Position numbers and translations under genes: made by a program. This document shows, in pieces, positions 1 through 7,700 of a stretch of 7,855 nt of DNA. How positions within the stretch are numbered: position 1 is the first letter of the stretch; every line of letters begins with the position of its first letter. The stretch is from Bdellovibrionota bacterium. GTDB lineage: Bacteria; Bdellovibrionota; Bacteriovoracia; Bacteriovoracales; Bacteriovoracaceae. The stretch is from NCBI GenBank assembly GCA_030836365.1, contig JAURQB010000087.1, forward strand, positions 1-7,855, written 5' to 3'. A model generated the notes under the pieces. The model was not told the origin of the DNA. It saw only the letters and a list, made by a program, of their open reading frames with translations, and did no database searches.

Positions 1-955
1 CATCAAAAGTATTTACTTCTGTGCCTCCGATTTTAAGAATTACGTCACCGATATATACTCGGCCCCATTGATCCTGAGTAATACCTTGAAGCCCGACTTT
101 TTCAGCGGCACTATTTTTTCCAATAGAAGAGATCACGATCCCTTTATCAATTCTAAAGCGATATTTGATATGATCAGGTAGTAATACGATACCAAGCCCT
201 GGCCGAATAACTTTGCCATGCTTAATGATTTGAGGAACGATTCTCTTAATTGTGTTGACGGGAACAGCAAAGCCGACACCAGAGCTTGTTCCTGAGCCAC
301 TAAGAATTTGCGTGTTCATTCCAATGAGGCGCCCTTTACTGTCAAGTAACGGCCCCCCTGAATTACCTGGGTTAATTGCAGCATCAGTTTGGATCATGTC
401 GTGAATTTTTACCCCTCCAATACCTTCAACTTTTCTTCCAACAGCAGAGACTATTCCTGTTGTCATTGTATGATCTAGGCCAAAAGGATTTCCAATAGCA
501 AAAGTTTTCTGCCCGACATTTAGTTGATTAGAACTTCCGAGAGTGATTGGAGACAGGTTTGAGGGAGATTTAGATAATTTTAATACGGCAATATCCTTTT
601 TGGGTTCTACGCCAACGAGTTTCGCATTGTATGTATTTTTATCATTATGAAAACTTATTAAGAATTCATTTCCATTTTGAACGACATGAAAATTGGTAAC
701 GATATGGCCGTCTTTACTCCAGACGAATCCTGTCCCTGCACCAGCAGGGATTTGTGCTTCATCCATGAAAAAGCCGTTTGATCTCTTGATAATAGTTGAA
801 ACGTTAACAACTTTATCGACGTTATTTTTGAAAATTGAGATATTTACCCGTTCTTCTTTGGTGTAATCTGCATCATTTTTATTGCTTGGATTGATAAAGG
901 AAACAAGAAGAGATAGGATAAAAATCTTAAAAAGGAGAAGTGTAGATTGTTTCAT
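1..955 (-). CDS. HtrA/Deg-family trypsin-like serine protease with PDZ domain (3' end cut by window edge)
   Basis: Periplasmic S1C-family protease that degrades or refolds damaged envelope proteins. I translated 318 codons from the ATG at 955 down to the window edge. Residues 1-22 look like a signal peptide: MKQ, then a hydrophobic stretch LLLFKIFILSLLVSFI. The protease domain follows with a full catalytic triad: H90 in TNFHVV, D121 in KKDIAVLKL and S199 in NPGNSGGPL. A PDZ domain starts near residue 250 (RPGLGIVLL, then GIVISSIGKNSAAEKVGL). A short insertion, QGITQDQWGRVYIGDVI, resembles the PDZ of plant/cyanobacterial Deg1-type proteases, which have a single PDZ. The gene is cut at D318, so the number of PDZ domains cannot be settled. 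A GGGGG run at 961-965, five bases upstream of the ATG, is a plausible ribosome site. It is divergent from psd. The family call is firm; degP, degQ or degS cannot be told apart here. Confidence 0.95.
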   Translation of the reverse strand, partial: MKQSTLLLFKIFILSLLVSFINPSNKNDADYTKEERVNISIFKNNVDKVVNVSTIIKRSNGFFMDEAQIPAGAGTGFVWSKDGHIVTNFHVVQNGNEFLISFHNDKNTYNAKLVGVEPKKDIAVLKLSKSPSNLSPITLGSSNQLNVGQKTFAIGNPFGLDHTMTTGIVSAVGRKVEGIGGVKIHDMIQTDAAINPGNSGGPLLDSKGRLIGMNTQILSGSGTSSGVGFAVPVNTIKRIVPQIIKHGKVIRPGLGIVLLPDHIKYRFRIDKGIVISSIGKNSAAEKVGLQGITQDQWGRVYIGDVILKIGGTEVNTFD

Positions 956-994
956 ATGAACCCCCAAATCTATGATTTCTTTTAATAAAATTAC

Positions 995-997
995 AGG
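995..997 (+). promoter_or_regulatory. Ribosome binding site deciding the psd start
   Basis: AGG in TTACAGGTAATCAA, 7 bases before the ATG at 1005. No comparable purine-rich site precedes the alternative in-frame ATG at 972, so this short core favours the downstream start. It is only three bases long, so the support is modest on its own; homology of the N-terminus adds to it. Confidence 0.5.
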
Positions 998-1004
998 TAA
1001 TCAA

Positions 1005-1904
1005 ATGGAAATTCAATATTTCAATCGGAAAAAAGGTATTATCGAAGTTGAAAAGGTCTATGGCGAAAAAGGAATAAAGTGGTTGTATGAAACTTCGCTC
1101 GGTGGCAAACTCGCGCATTATCTTGCCGGCCCGCTAACAAGTCAAAAGTATGGCTCTTATCAAGATCTATCAATAAGTAAAAGAAAGATTAAACCATTCA
1201 TCTCTAAATTTAATATCAATATGGACGACTATCTGCCTGAACAGGGAAGAAGTGACAGTGATCCTTATTCAAATTTTAATCAATTTTTTATTCGTCGATT
1301 TAAAGAAGGTAAAAGAGATTATCCTCTCGCTGAAAATGAAATGGGGGCTCCGGCCGAAGCTAGGTACTTCGCCTATGATAAGCTTAGCGACGACGAAATT
1401 ATTCCTGTGAAAGGAAAATATCTTTCTGCAAAAGAAGTAGTTAAGGATGAAAGGTGGTACCCCGAATTTGCAGGTGGGCCCGTTTTGCTAGCTAGGCTTT
1501 GCCCCGTTGATTATCACCGTTTTCATTTCCCCGATGGAGGAACCTTTTTAGATAGTTATCCTGTTAATGGAAAACTTCACTCTGTTAATCCAATTGCGCT
1601 AAAATGGCGTCCTCAAATTTTTGCGGAAAATGAGCGTCACGTCAGTATTTTGAAAACTGAAAACTTTGGAAAGCTTGCCTATGTAGAAGTTGGAGCAATG
1701 ATGGTTGGAAAGATTATTCAAAGCAGCAAAAATGATCATTTTCAAAGAGGCGAGGAGAAAGGCTATTTTCTCTTTGGAGGAAGCACTGTTATTGTGTTTG
1801 GTGAGCCAGGAGCTTGGGCGCCAGACGATGATATTGTCCAAAACACGAAGAAGGGGATGGAGACTTATCTTCAATTAGGCGAGTCCTGCGCAAAAAAACT
1901 ATAA
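1005..1904 (+). CDS. psd: Phosphatidylserine decarboxylase proenzyme
   Basis: Converts phosphatidylserine to phosphatidylethanolamine and CO2 at the inner membrane; pyruvoyl-dependent and self-cleaving. The 299-residue product starts MEIQYFNRKKG and continues IEVEKVYGEKGIKWLYE, the usual N-terminus of the Clostridium-type Psd class. An upstream in-frame ATG at 972 would add 11 residues. I prefer 1005 because AGG (995-997) lies 7 bases ahead, 972 has no ribosome site, and the family begins here. Conserved motifs: FNQFFIRRFK, CPVDYHRFH with H171 and H174, and FGGST near the C-terminus. Cleavage before S260 would give a beta chain of 259 residues and an alpha chain of 40 carrying the pyruvoyl group. 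One oddity: the SPADG-type motif holding the third catalytic residue reads APAEA, with Glu at 118. The stop overlaps that of the convergent phosphatase-fold gene. Identity is firm; activity is likely but not certain. Confidence 0.95.
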   Translation: MEIQYFNRKKGIIEVEKVYGEKGIKWLYETSLGGKLAHYLAGPLTSQKYGSYQDLSISKRKIKPFISKFNINMDDYLPEQGRSDSDPYSNFNQFFIRRFKEGKRDYPLAENEMGAPAEARYFAYDKLSDDEIIPVKGKYLSAKEVVKDERWYPEFAGGPVLLARLCPVDYHRFHFPDGGTFLDSYPVNGKLHSVNPIALKWRPQIFAENERHVSILKTENFGKLAYVEVGAMMVGKIIQSSKNDHFQRGEEKGYFLFGGSTVIVFGEPGAWAPDDDIVQNTKKGMETYLQLGESCAKKL

Positions 1905-2660
1905 AGTTAAAGTAGCAAAAACAGGAAAGTGATCAGACGGGTATCTGCCGTTTTCATGCTCTTTGATAATTTTGTAGTCAAGACAAGAGAACCTGTTTTC
2001 TACCATGATCCAATCTATACGAGCGCTTTTTTGATTATTGCCATCAAAACGATGATGGGTTCCTTGATCTTCTTCGTTTAGTTTATAAAGTGGATCATTG
2101 AGTTTTAAGTGTTTGTTAATATTTTTTCTGACAGTTCCATTTGGACTTTCATTAAAGTCACCTGCCAATATATAAGGAATTTTTTCAGTATTGATTTTGT
2201 TAATTTGAGAAACGATAACTTTTGATTGTTCATTTCTTGTTTCATCAAGAACATGATCAAGATGGCAATTGAACACATAAAAAATATGATGATTCATCTT
2301 AAGTTTGAGCCAGGTGCATAGCCTTGGGAATGCGCTACCAAATGATTTTGAGCCCGCAATATCGGGAGTATCAGATAGCCAAAAATCACCTGATTCGATG
2401 ACCGTAAATTTATTTTTATTAATAAAAATGCATGGATACATTCTCTCTGGAATCCATTCTCTGTGTTGATCGATAAGCTCTAAGTCAATTATTTCATTTG
2501 CATTTTGTAGTTGCCCTCTCCGGCCTTCTTGAGTGCAAAGTATATCTACGCAATGGTCTTTAATAATATTTTTCCAGACTGAACGTCTTTTTAGCCAATT
2601 ATTTTCACCATCGGCTTCATTTTCAAAACGAATGTTACTTGTCATTAAATTAAATTCCAT
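1899..2660 (-). CDS. Endonuclease/exonuclease/phosphatase (EEP) family hydrolase
   Basis: Metal-dependent phosphoesterase of the DNase I/exonuclease III fold; the substrate cannot be read from sequence. The 253-residue product has the fold's catalytic set in order: N9 in MTSNIRF, E45 in LCTQEG, the FWLSDTP motif at 93-99, H133 in NCHLDH, D168 and N170 in LAGDFNE, D216 in RIDWIMV, and D243-H244 in PSDHFPVF. The opening MTSNIRF...DGENNWLKRR and the FWLS motif place it in the subgroup annotated only as EEP family protein. I chose ATG at 2660, which starts the domain directly. A GTG at 2729 would add 23 residues (including KLKKPLVFLQKKERI) that resemble nothing in the family. GAGAGA lies about 10 bases before the ATG. 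There is no signal peptide, so it is probably cytoplasmic. Its stop (1901-1899) overlaps the psd stop in convergent orientation. Fold call firm; DNA, RNA, lipid or sugar phosphate substrates are all possible. Confidence 0.9.
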   Translation of the reverse strand: MEFNLMTSNIRFENEADGENNWLKRRSVWKNIIKDHCVDILCTQEGRRGQLQNANEIIDLELIDQHREWIPERMYPCIFINKNKFTVIESGDFWLSDTPDIAGSKSFGSAFPRLCTWLKLKMNHHIFYVFNCHLDHVLDETRNEQSKVIVSQINKINTEKIPYILAGDFNESPNGTVRKNINKHLKLNDPLYKLNEEDQGTHHRFDGNNQKSARIDWIMVENRFSCLDYKIIKEHENGRYPSDHFPVFATLTL

Positions 2661-2743
2661 GGTGATTATTCTCTCTTTTTTTTGAAGGAAAACCAATGGT
2701 TTTTTTAATTTTGGCTCACCATGGGACACTAAATTTGCATCTA

Positions 2744-2775
2744 TTAAATTTTATATTTTCATTTTTTAATATTAA
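2744..2775 (+). promoter_or_regulatory. Possible promoter/operator for the HTH regulator ORFs
   Basis: The 154 bases between the divergent starts (2661-2814) are very AT-rich. A weak sigma70-like pair can be drawn: TTAAAT (2744-2749), 17 bases, then TAATAT (2767-2772). The perfect 10-base palindrome TTAATATTAA (2766-2775) covers the -10 and could be bound by the downstream HTH protein. In DNA this AT-rich such matches arise easily by chance, so this is a suggestion only. Confidence 0.2.
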
Positions 2776-2801
2776 TGATTCATCTCAAAAAAAATAATTT
2801 T

Positions 2802-2807
2802 AGGAGG
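2802..2807 (+). promoter_or_regulatory. Strong Shine-Dalgarno for the HTH ORF
   Basis: A consensus AGGAGG sits 7 bases before the ATG at 2815. It is the best ribosome site in the window and fixes this start. It indicates that the first regulator ORF is well translated and not a random open frame. Confidence 0.85.
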
Positions 2808-2814
2808 ATGAAAT

Positions 2815-3093
2815 ATGATTGATGAAAGCACTCTCATTTTAAAAATGAAAAAAAAGTATAATGGACTTACATATCGTGAAATATCTGAGGTCACAGGTCT
2901 CAACATATCAAGAGTTTTCAGAATATTTAACGGAAGCAAAATAACATATAACGAAGCATTAACTTTGCATCAGTTGTTAAATATGCAAAGTGAAGATAGA
3001 GGAGATTTCATTAATAGTAGAAATGCTAAAAAAATAGACGCTAAGATATTTAGGTTGACGAGATTAGAAAAAATATCAGAAGGGGGAAATTAA
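2815..3093 (+). CDS. Small helix-turn-helix (XRE-like) DNA-binding protein, possibly the N-terminal part of a split TIGR02147-type regulator
   Basis: A 92-residue basic protein with a Cro/CI-like helix-turn-helix at about residues 18-41: LTYREISEVTGL as the first helix and turn, then NISRVFRIFNGSK as the recognition helix, followed by a helix ALTLHQLLNM. The arrangement (a helix-turn-helix ending in xGxxxL/IxxxxALxLxxLL) resembles the N-terminal domain of the TIGR02147 family of Bdellovibrio and Fibrobacter, whose members are usually about 270 residues. The tail at 60-92 is charged and has no recognised domain. The start is fixed by AGGAGG at 2802-2807. It ends one base before the next ORF, so the two are surely co-transcribed. 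DNA binding is a safe inference; targets are unknown. It may be a complete short regulator, or the front half of a gene broken at the G5 tract 3082-3086. Confidence 0.75.
   Translation: MIDESTLILKMKKKYNGLTYREISEVTGLNISRVFRIFNGSKITYNEALTLHQLLNMQSEDRGDFINSRNAKKIDAKIFRLTRLEKISEGGN
3082..3086 (+). promoter_or_regulatory. G5 tract: ribosome site for the second regulator ORF and possible frameshift point
   Basis: GGGGG followed by AAATTAAT and the ATG at 3095 could serve as a Shine-Dalgarno core with 8-base spacing for coupled re-initiation. The same run is where a one-base loss would read through the TAA at 3091-3093 and join the two regulator ORFs as ...ISEGEINMGGLLL.... A second run, GGGGGG, lies at 3097-3102. 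Which role applies cannot be told from this copy. Confidence 0.45.
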
Positions 3094-3094
3094 T

Positions 3095-3574
3095 ATGGGG
3101 GGATTGTTATTAATTGAACGAGCGATTCTAGAGGCTTTAAGTTCCAGTACTCTGTCGGCTAGAGAATTAGCGGATCGACTAGGAATAGACATAAGGATTA
3201 TTAAAAACTCGATTAAGAATTTGATAGAAGATAAATTAATTAGATACACAGCAAAAGGTTATGTTTTTAATGAAAGGTTTGTTGATGAAACGAAGCTGGA
3301 AGAAATAAATTCTTTAGATTCATTGTGTGAGGAGAGGTTAGATTTTGCGCAATCCTTAGATAACTTTAAAGTTGTAAAAATGTCACTTAATTCCTTTGAG
3401 GAAAAAATATTTGAATTACATCTTCGAAATCTAAATGAATTTATTAGTGGGGTAAGCTTAGAGAAAAAGGCAAAAGTTGCTCAAGCTCAAAAAGGGTTAA
3501 TCAAAGATCAAAAAGTAATCGCGTTTGGAGTAGCAAATTATGGTGAAGTTTTGGAGAATAGTCTTTCTGGATAA
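3095..3574 (+). CDS. Winged-HTH protein, possibly the C-terminal part of a split TIGR02147/DUF4423-type regulator
   Basis: A 159-residue protein. Residues 6-60 form a winged helix-turn-helix: helix LIERAILEAL, helix SARELADRLG, recognition helix DIRIIKNSIKNLIEDKLI, and a wing around YTAKGYVFNE. Residues 65-153 resemble by eye the tail of DUF4423/TIGR02147 proteins: an acidic-to-EER segment (LCEERLDF), a strand-helix FKVVKMSLNSFEEKIFELHL with NLNEFI, and a closing strand KVIAFGVANYGEVL at the place where that family ends VYxLNxxxFPLT. The FPLT ending itself is not conserved. The ATG lies one base past the upstream stop, with GGGGG 8 bases ahead, so coupled translation is plausible. With the preceding ORF it would make about 252 residues, close to the usual size of that family. 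A transcription-regulator role is inferred; the family match would need a profile search. Confidence 0.7.
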   Translation: MGGLLLIERAILEALSSSTLSARELADRLGIDIRIIKNSIKNLIEDKLIRYTAKGYVFNERFVDETKLEEINSLDSLCEERLDFAQSLDNFKVVKMSLNSFEEKIFELHLRNLNEFISGVSLEKKAKVAQAQKGLIKDQKVIAFGVANYGEVLENSLSG

Positions 3575-3671
3575 TTATCGGCACTAACTAATTGAAAAAA
3601 GGTCATTAGAAATCAGTCTTCTCTAAAAAAAATACAACCAGATGAGCCTCTATTCAGAGTCATGGTAGATT

Positions 3672-4700
3672 ATGCATGAAATGAAAAAACTGACCCTATC
3701 TCTATTACTTGTTCTTTTTTTCTCCACTTCAGTAGAAGGTAGCCTTGGAAGCTCTTGTGGGAGTTTCTTAAGCAAATTAGTGAGTTTAATAGGAATTGAA
3801 ACTTATTCAGCGCCTGAGTTCAATAATGACACAAGAGCTGCTTTTCTAAAATTGAAGTCATTAGAGTATACTAAAACGCAAAGTGTCTCTTTTCGAGATG
3901 GTTACTATCGTGAGGGACAATACTTGCTATCCATCATGCCTGAGAAAGTGATTGATTACTTGGCCCAATATCCAACTAGTAGGGATAATATTATATCTTT
4001 TAAAAATAAAATAAATACTGAGTTTGGTTTTGAAATGAATTCGATCATGGATAATGTATTTTCAATTATAAGTTCATTAAAAAAGCGCAATCCAGAAAAC
4101 TTAAAACAAGAAATAATTAGTGCAATAGAGCGATATGAAAATTTACCTCTTGCTGAAAAAAAAGTGATTGAAGAAAAATTTCAGTATCAACAAAGCTTCG
4201 TCGAAGCTAAGAATAGTTGGCACAGCTATGGAAAAATAAAACTGAATATTGTCGAAGGTATAAGGGAGATTCAAGTCGAAATTAATGGGCATGTTCTAAA
4301 AGGCAAAAGATCTAGTCGAAAAGGCCATCCCGTCATTGAATTAGTTGTTCCTGTTGAACTAGTTAAACACCCTGCCTGGAATCCATTAAATCACGAGTAT
4401 ATTGCAAAACTTGCAGCAGATCCTTTTCGAAGACAAAAAATGGAGTATGATGTTGTTTTAGGTCATGATGGATATTTTTACTTAATGGATGGAAATCATC
4501 GCTTCACGTTATACTCTAATCCAACAGTGAAAGTCGTCCTAAGTGATCCTATAACGACAGAATCTCTAAGAATATTTTTCGATCTTCAAAACATTACACA
4601 GCCAAGTCATGAGCAAATTATGTCAATTTATCGAGGTGAGTTAAATCCATACGACTTAATACCTCATCACATTAGAAGAAACATACTTTTTGAAAACTAG
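3672..4700 (+). CDS. Exported protein with ParB/sulfiredoxin-like C-terminal domain, function unknown
   Basis: A 342-residue protein that I do not recognise as a named gene. Residues 4-23 are a signal peptide (MKKLTLSLLLVLFFSTSVEG), with cleavage likely after VEG; C29 is not in a proper lipobox, so a lipoprotein is unlikely. Residues 48-185 look mostly helical and charged. From about 219 the pattern changes to that of the ParB/Srx fold: strand IELVVPVELVKHPAWNP, a short helix HEYIAKLAADP, strand YDVVLGHDGYFYLMDGNHR (the last five at 273-277), then a strand VKVVLSD. The DGNHR box corresponds to the DGxHR/GxHR nucleotide-binding motif of that fold. The start is uncertain: ATG 3672 and ATG 3681 are both possible and neither has a good ribosome site. 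3681 begins directly with MKKL. The gene lies 97 bp after the regulator ORFs and converges on metH with a 2-bp gap. It could be a secreted enzyme or a domain reused for binding. Confidence 0.75.
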   Translation: MHEMKKLTLSLLLVLFFSTSVEGSLGSSCGSFLSKLVSLIGIETYSAPEFNNDTRAAFLKLKSLEYTKTQSVSFRDGYYREGQYLLSIMPEKVIDYLAQYPTSRDNIISFKNKINTEFGFEMNSIMDNVFSIISSLKKRNPENLKQEIISAIERYENLPLAEKKVIEEKFQYQQSFVEAKNSWHSYGKIKLNIVEGIREIQVEINGHVLKGKRSSRKGHPVIELVVPVELVKHPAWNPLNHEYIAKLAADPFRRQKMEYDVVLGHDGYFYLMDGNHRFTLYSNPTVKVVLSDPITTESLRIFFDLQNITQPSHEQIMSIYRGELNPYDLIPHHIRRNILFEN

Positions 4701-4702
4701 TT

Positions 4703-7700
4703 TTAGTAAGAAAGGTTTGGCCTAAGCCACTTTTCAGCATTCTCAATAGTAATGTCCTTTCTTTTAGCATAATCATTAATTTGATCTTTACCAATTTTCC
4801 CGAGCATAAAATACTTTGATTCTGGATGATCAAAATATAGTCCTGAAATAGAGCATGGTGGGTAAATTGCGCAACTCTCAGTTAGCTCAATACCTAAATT
4901 TTTCTTTATTTCAAGAAGCTTCCAGATCATTTTTTTCTCTGAGTGATCAGGACATGCGGGATATCCAGGGGCAGGTCTTATCCCGTGATACTTTTCTTTA
5001 ATCATTAAATCAAGGTCAATTGATTCATCAGGAGAGTTCCATTCTAGTCTAATTTTGTGATGAAGCATTTCCGCCATTGCTTCAGCAAAGCGGTCTCCAA
5101 TGGCCTTAATAATGATAGAGGTATAATCATCGTTTTTATTCTCAAAAGATTTTGCATATTGCTCAACTTCTACACCTGTCGTAACACAAAATGCACCTAT
5201 AAAGTTCTTTTCTTGATTTTTATCTTCAAGGAAATCAACGAGAGAGTAGTAATGAGTTTCGTTTTCTTTTTTCTCTTGTTGACGAAGGAAATGAAGTTTT
5301 CCTATTTCGTTTTTGCATTTAAGGTCGCTATAAATGATAGCATCCTCTCCGTTTTTGCGAGCAGGGAATATTCCATAAGTATATTTTGGTTTAAAAATCT
5401 TTTCTTTGATTACTTTATCTAAAATGACCTTAGCATCTTCGAATAATTTAGTAGCTTGTTCTCCATATTTTTTATTTTCTAGAATTTTAGGATAAGTACC
5501 TTTTAACTCCCATGCCCAAAAAAATGGACTCCAGTCAATGTATTGAGCAAGCTCTTCTAAGTTAATTTCTGTCTCAGTGAATACTCCTACTTTTTTTGGA
5601 GTATGCTCAATTTCAGTTTTTAATTTAAATTTATTTTCACAAGCCTCACTAAACGCGATTTGATTATTATCCTGAGATTTATTTGCGTAGTGCTGTCTAA
5701 GATTTTCTTGTTTGTTTGCCAGTTCAATCATAAATGCATCTTTTTTAGATTCACTTGTGAGATTGCTTGCTGCTTCCACGACTAGACTCGCATCTCCCAC
5801 TCGAATAGTTGGCCCTTCGTATGATGGTGCAATTTTCAATGCTGTATGAGCATTACTTGTCGTTGCTCCTCCAACCATAAGAGGAATATTAATTCCTGCT
5901 CTTGTAAATTCTTTTGCATTAGAAATCATTTCATCAAGACTTGGCGTGATAAGACCAGAAAGACCAACAATATCAGCGTTGTGTTCTTTAATGGCCGCAA
6001 TTATATCACTGCACTGAACCATTACACCGAGGTCAATAACTTTATAACCATTACAGGCCAAAACAACAGAGACAATATTTTTACCAATATCATGAACATC
6101 TCCTTTCACAGTGGCCAGTACATATGTTCCTTGGGTTGAAGCGCTGCTGTTGTCTTTACTCATCATTGGTTCTAAAATCGCAACGGCTTGTTTCATTACT
6201 CGAGCTGACTTTACAACTTGAGGAAGAAACATTTTTCCATCACCAAATAGAACACCAACTTTTTTCATCCCTTCCATTAATGGGCCTTCAATGACATTTA
6301 GTGGTGTTTTGTATTTTTTTAGTGCCTCTAATGTGTCTTCATCAACAAACTTATTGATACCTTTTATGAGTGCATGAGACATTCTCTCATCTACATCCTC
6401 TTTCCTCCAACTTAGGTCTTCTCCTTGGGCTTTTTTCCCGTCACCTTTTATAGTGGCGGCAAATTCAAGTAGAGTTTCTGTCGCTTCCGAACTACGGTTT
6501 AAAAGAACATCTTCAACTTTTTCTAAAAGCTCTGGCTCAACTTCCTCATAAACTTCAACCATGCCAGCATTGACGATTCCCATATCAAGACCATTTTTGA
6601 TTGCATGAAAAAGAAATGATGAGTGCATAGCTTCTCGAACGCGGTTGTTTCCTCTAAAAGAAAAGCTGACGTTGGAAACACCGCCGGAAGTAAGTACTCC
6701 AGGGCATTGTTTCTTAATTTCAGCAACAGCATCAATAAAGTCTTTTGCATAATTGTCATGCTCTTGCATTCCTGTCGCAACAGTTAAGACATTCGGATCA
6801 AAAATAATATCTCTAGGATTAAAATTTATTTTCGTTGTTAAGAGCTCATATGCTCTTTTACATATACGGACCTTATCTTCAAGAGTTGCCGCCTGACCTT
6901 TCTCATCAAATGCCATGACGACCACTGCCGCGCCGTAATCCTGAATTGTTTTAGCTTGTTGAAGAAAAATCTCTTCACCTTCTTTTAAACTTATGGAATT
7001 AACAATTCCTTTCCCTTGAATATTTTTTAGGCCCTCTTCAAGCACTTCCCATTTAGAGGAGTCGATCATAATCGGAACGCGAGAAATATCTGGCTCAGAT
7101 GCAATTAGTCTTAAAAACTTTTGCATCAAATCTTTCGCGTCAAGAAGCCCTTCATCAAAACAGATATCAATTACGTTCGCTCCATTTTCAACTTGGTTTC
7201 TGGCAACTTCTAGAGCTTCAGTAAGGTTACCTTCTTTAATTAGTCGTGAAAACTTTGGAGAACCCATGACATTAGTTCGCTCTCCAATCATGAGAAAGGG
7301 TTTCTTTTCAATGTTTTTGATAAATAGTGGTTCAAGTCCACTGTAAAATGCATCATCTATTTTTGCCGCAACTTTTCTTGGTGGAATATTTTTAATTTTA
7401 TCGACCATCGCTTTAATATGGCCGGGAGTTGTTCCGCAGCACCCACCAATAAAATTGATAAACCCTGATTGCGCAAATTCTTCAACTAGGACTGCAGTAT
7501 CTTCAGGTAGCTCATCATAGCCTGTTGGCGCTAAAGGGTTAGGCAATCCCGCATTTGGATAACAGGAAACGTAACAATCTGCAATTGTTGCAAGCTCTTT
7601 GATATAGGGACGCATTTCTTTTGCGCCAAAGGCACAATTTATTCCTATACTTAGTGGATTTGCGTGTCTTACTGAATTCCAGAATGCTTTTAGCGTTTGA

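Noticed and set aside
927..1118. 63-residue open frame on the minus strand across the htrA-psd gap
   Set aside because: It overlaps the starts of both real genes, has no ribosome site and has no recognisable motif; it is a shadow frame.
1599..1874. 91-residue open frame antisense to psd
   Set aside because: It lies wholly within the conserved psd coding region, and its sequence shows no domain or start signal.
2689..2703. Small hairpin AAAACC-AAT-GGTTTT followed by T residues, considered as a terminator
   Set aside because: It has only two GC pairs and a 3-base loop, and no gene ends upstream of it on either strand; it lies in the 5' region of the EEP gene.
2661..2729. N-terminal extension of the EEP hydrolase from a GTG at 2729
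   Set aside because: The extra 23 residues do not match the family, and the ATG at 2660 begins the domain directly.
3592..3671. TTGAAA at 3592-3597 as a -35 box for the secreted-protein gene
   Set aside because: No acceptable -10 hexamer occurs at 16-18 bases spacing; the gene may be read from the upstream regulator promoter instead.
5057..6139. Two plus-strand open frames (5057-5422 and 5846-6139) inside metH
   Set aside because: They are antisense to conserved metH domains and rich in Cys, Phe and Asn as expected of reverse-frame noise; neither has a Shine-Dalgarno site.
6523..6780. 85-residue minus-strand frame within metH
   Set aside because: It is an alternative frame of the same strand inside the conserved pterin domain, with no independent support.
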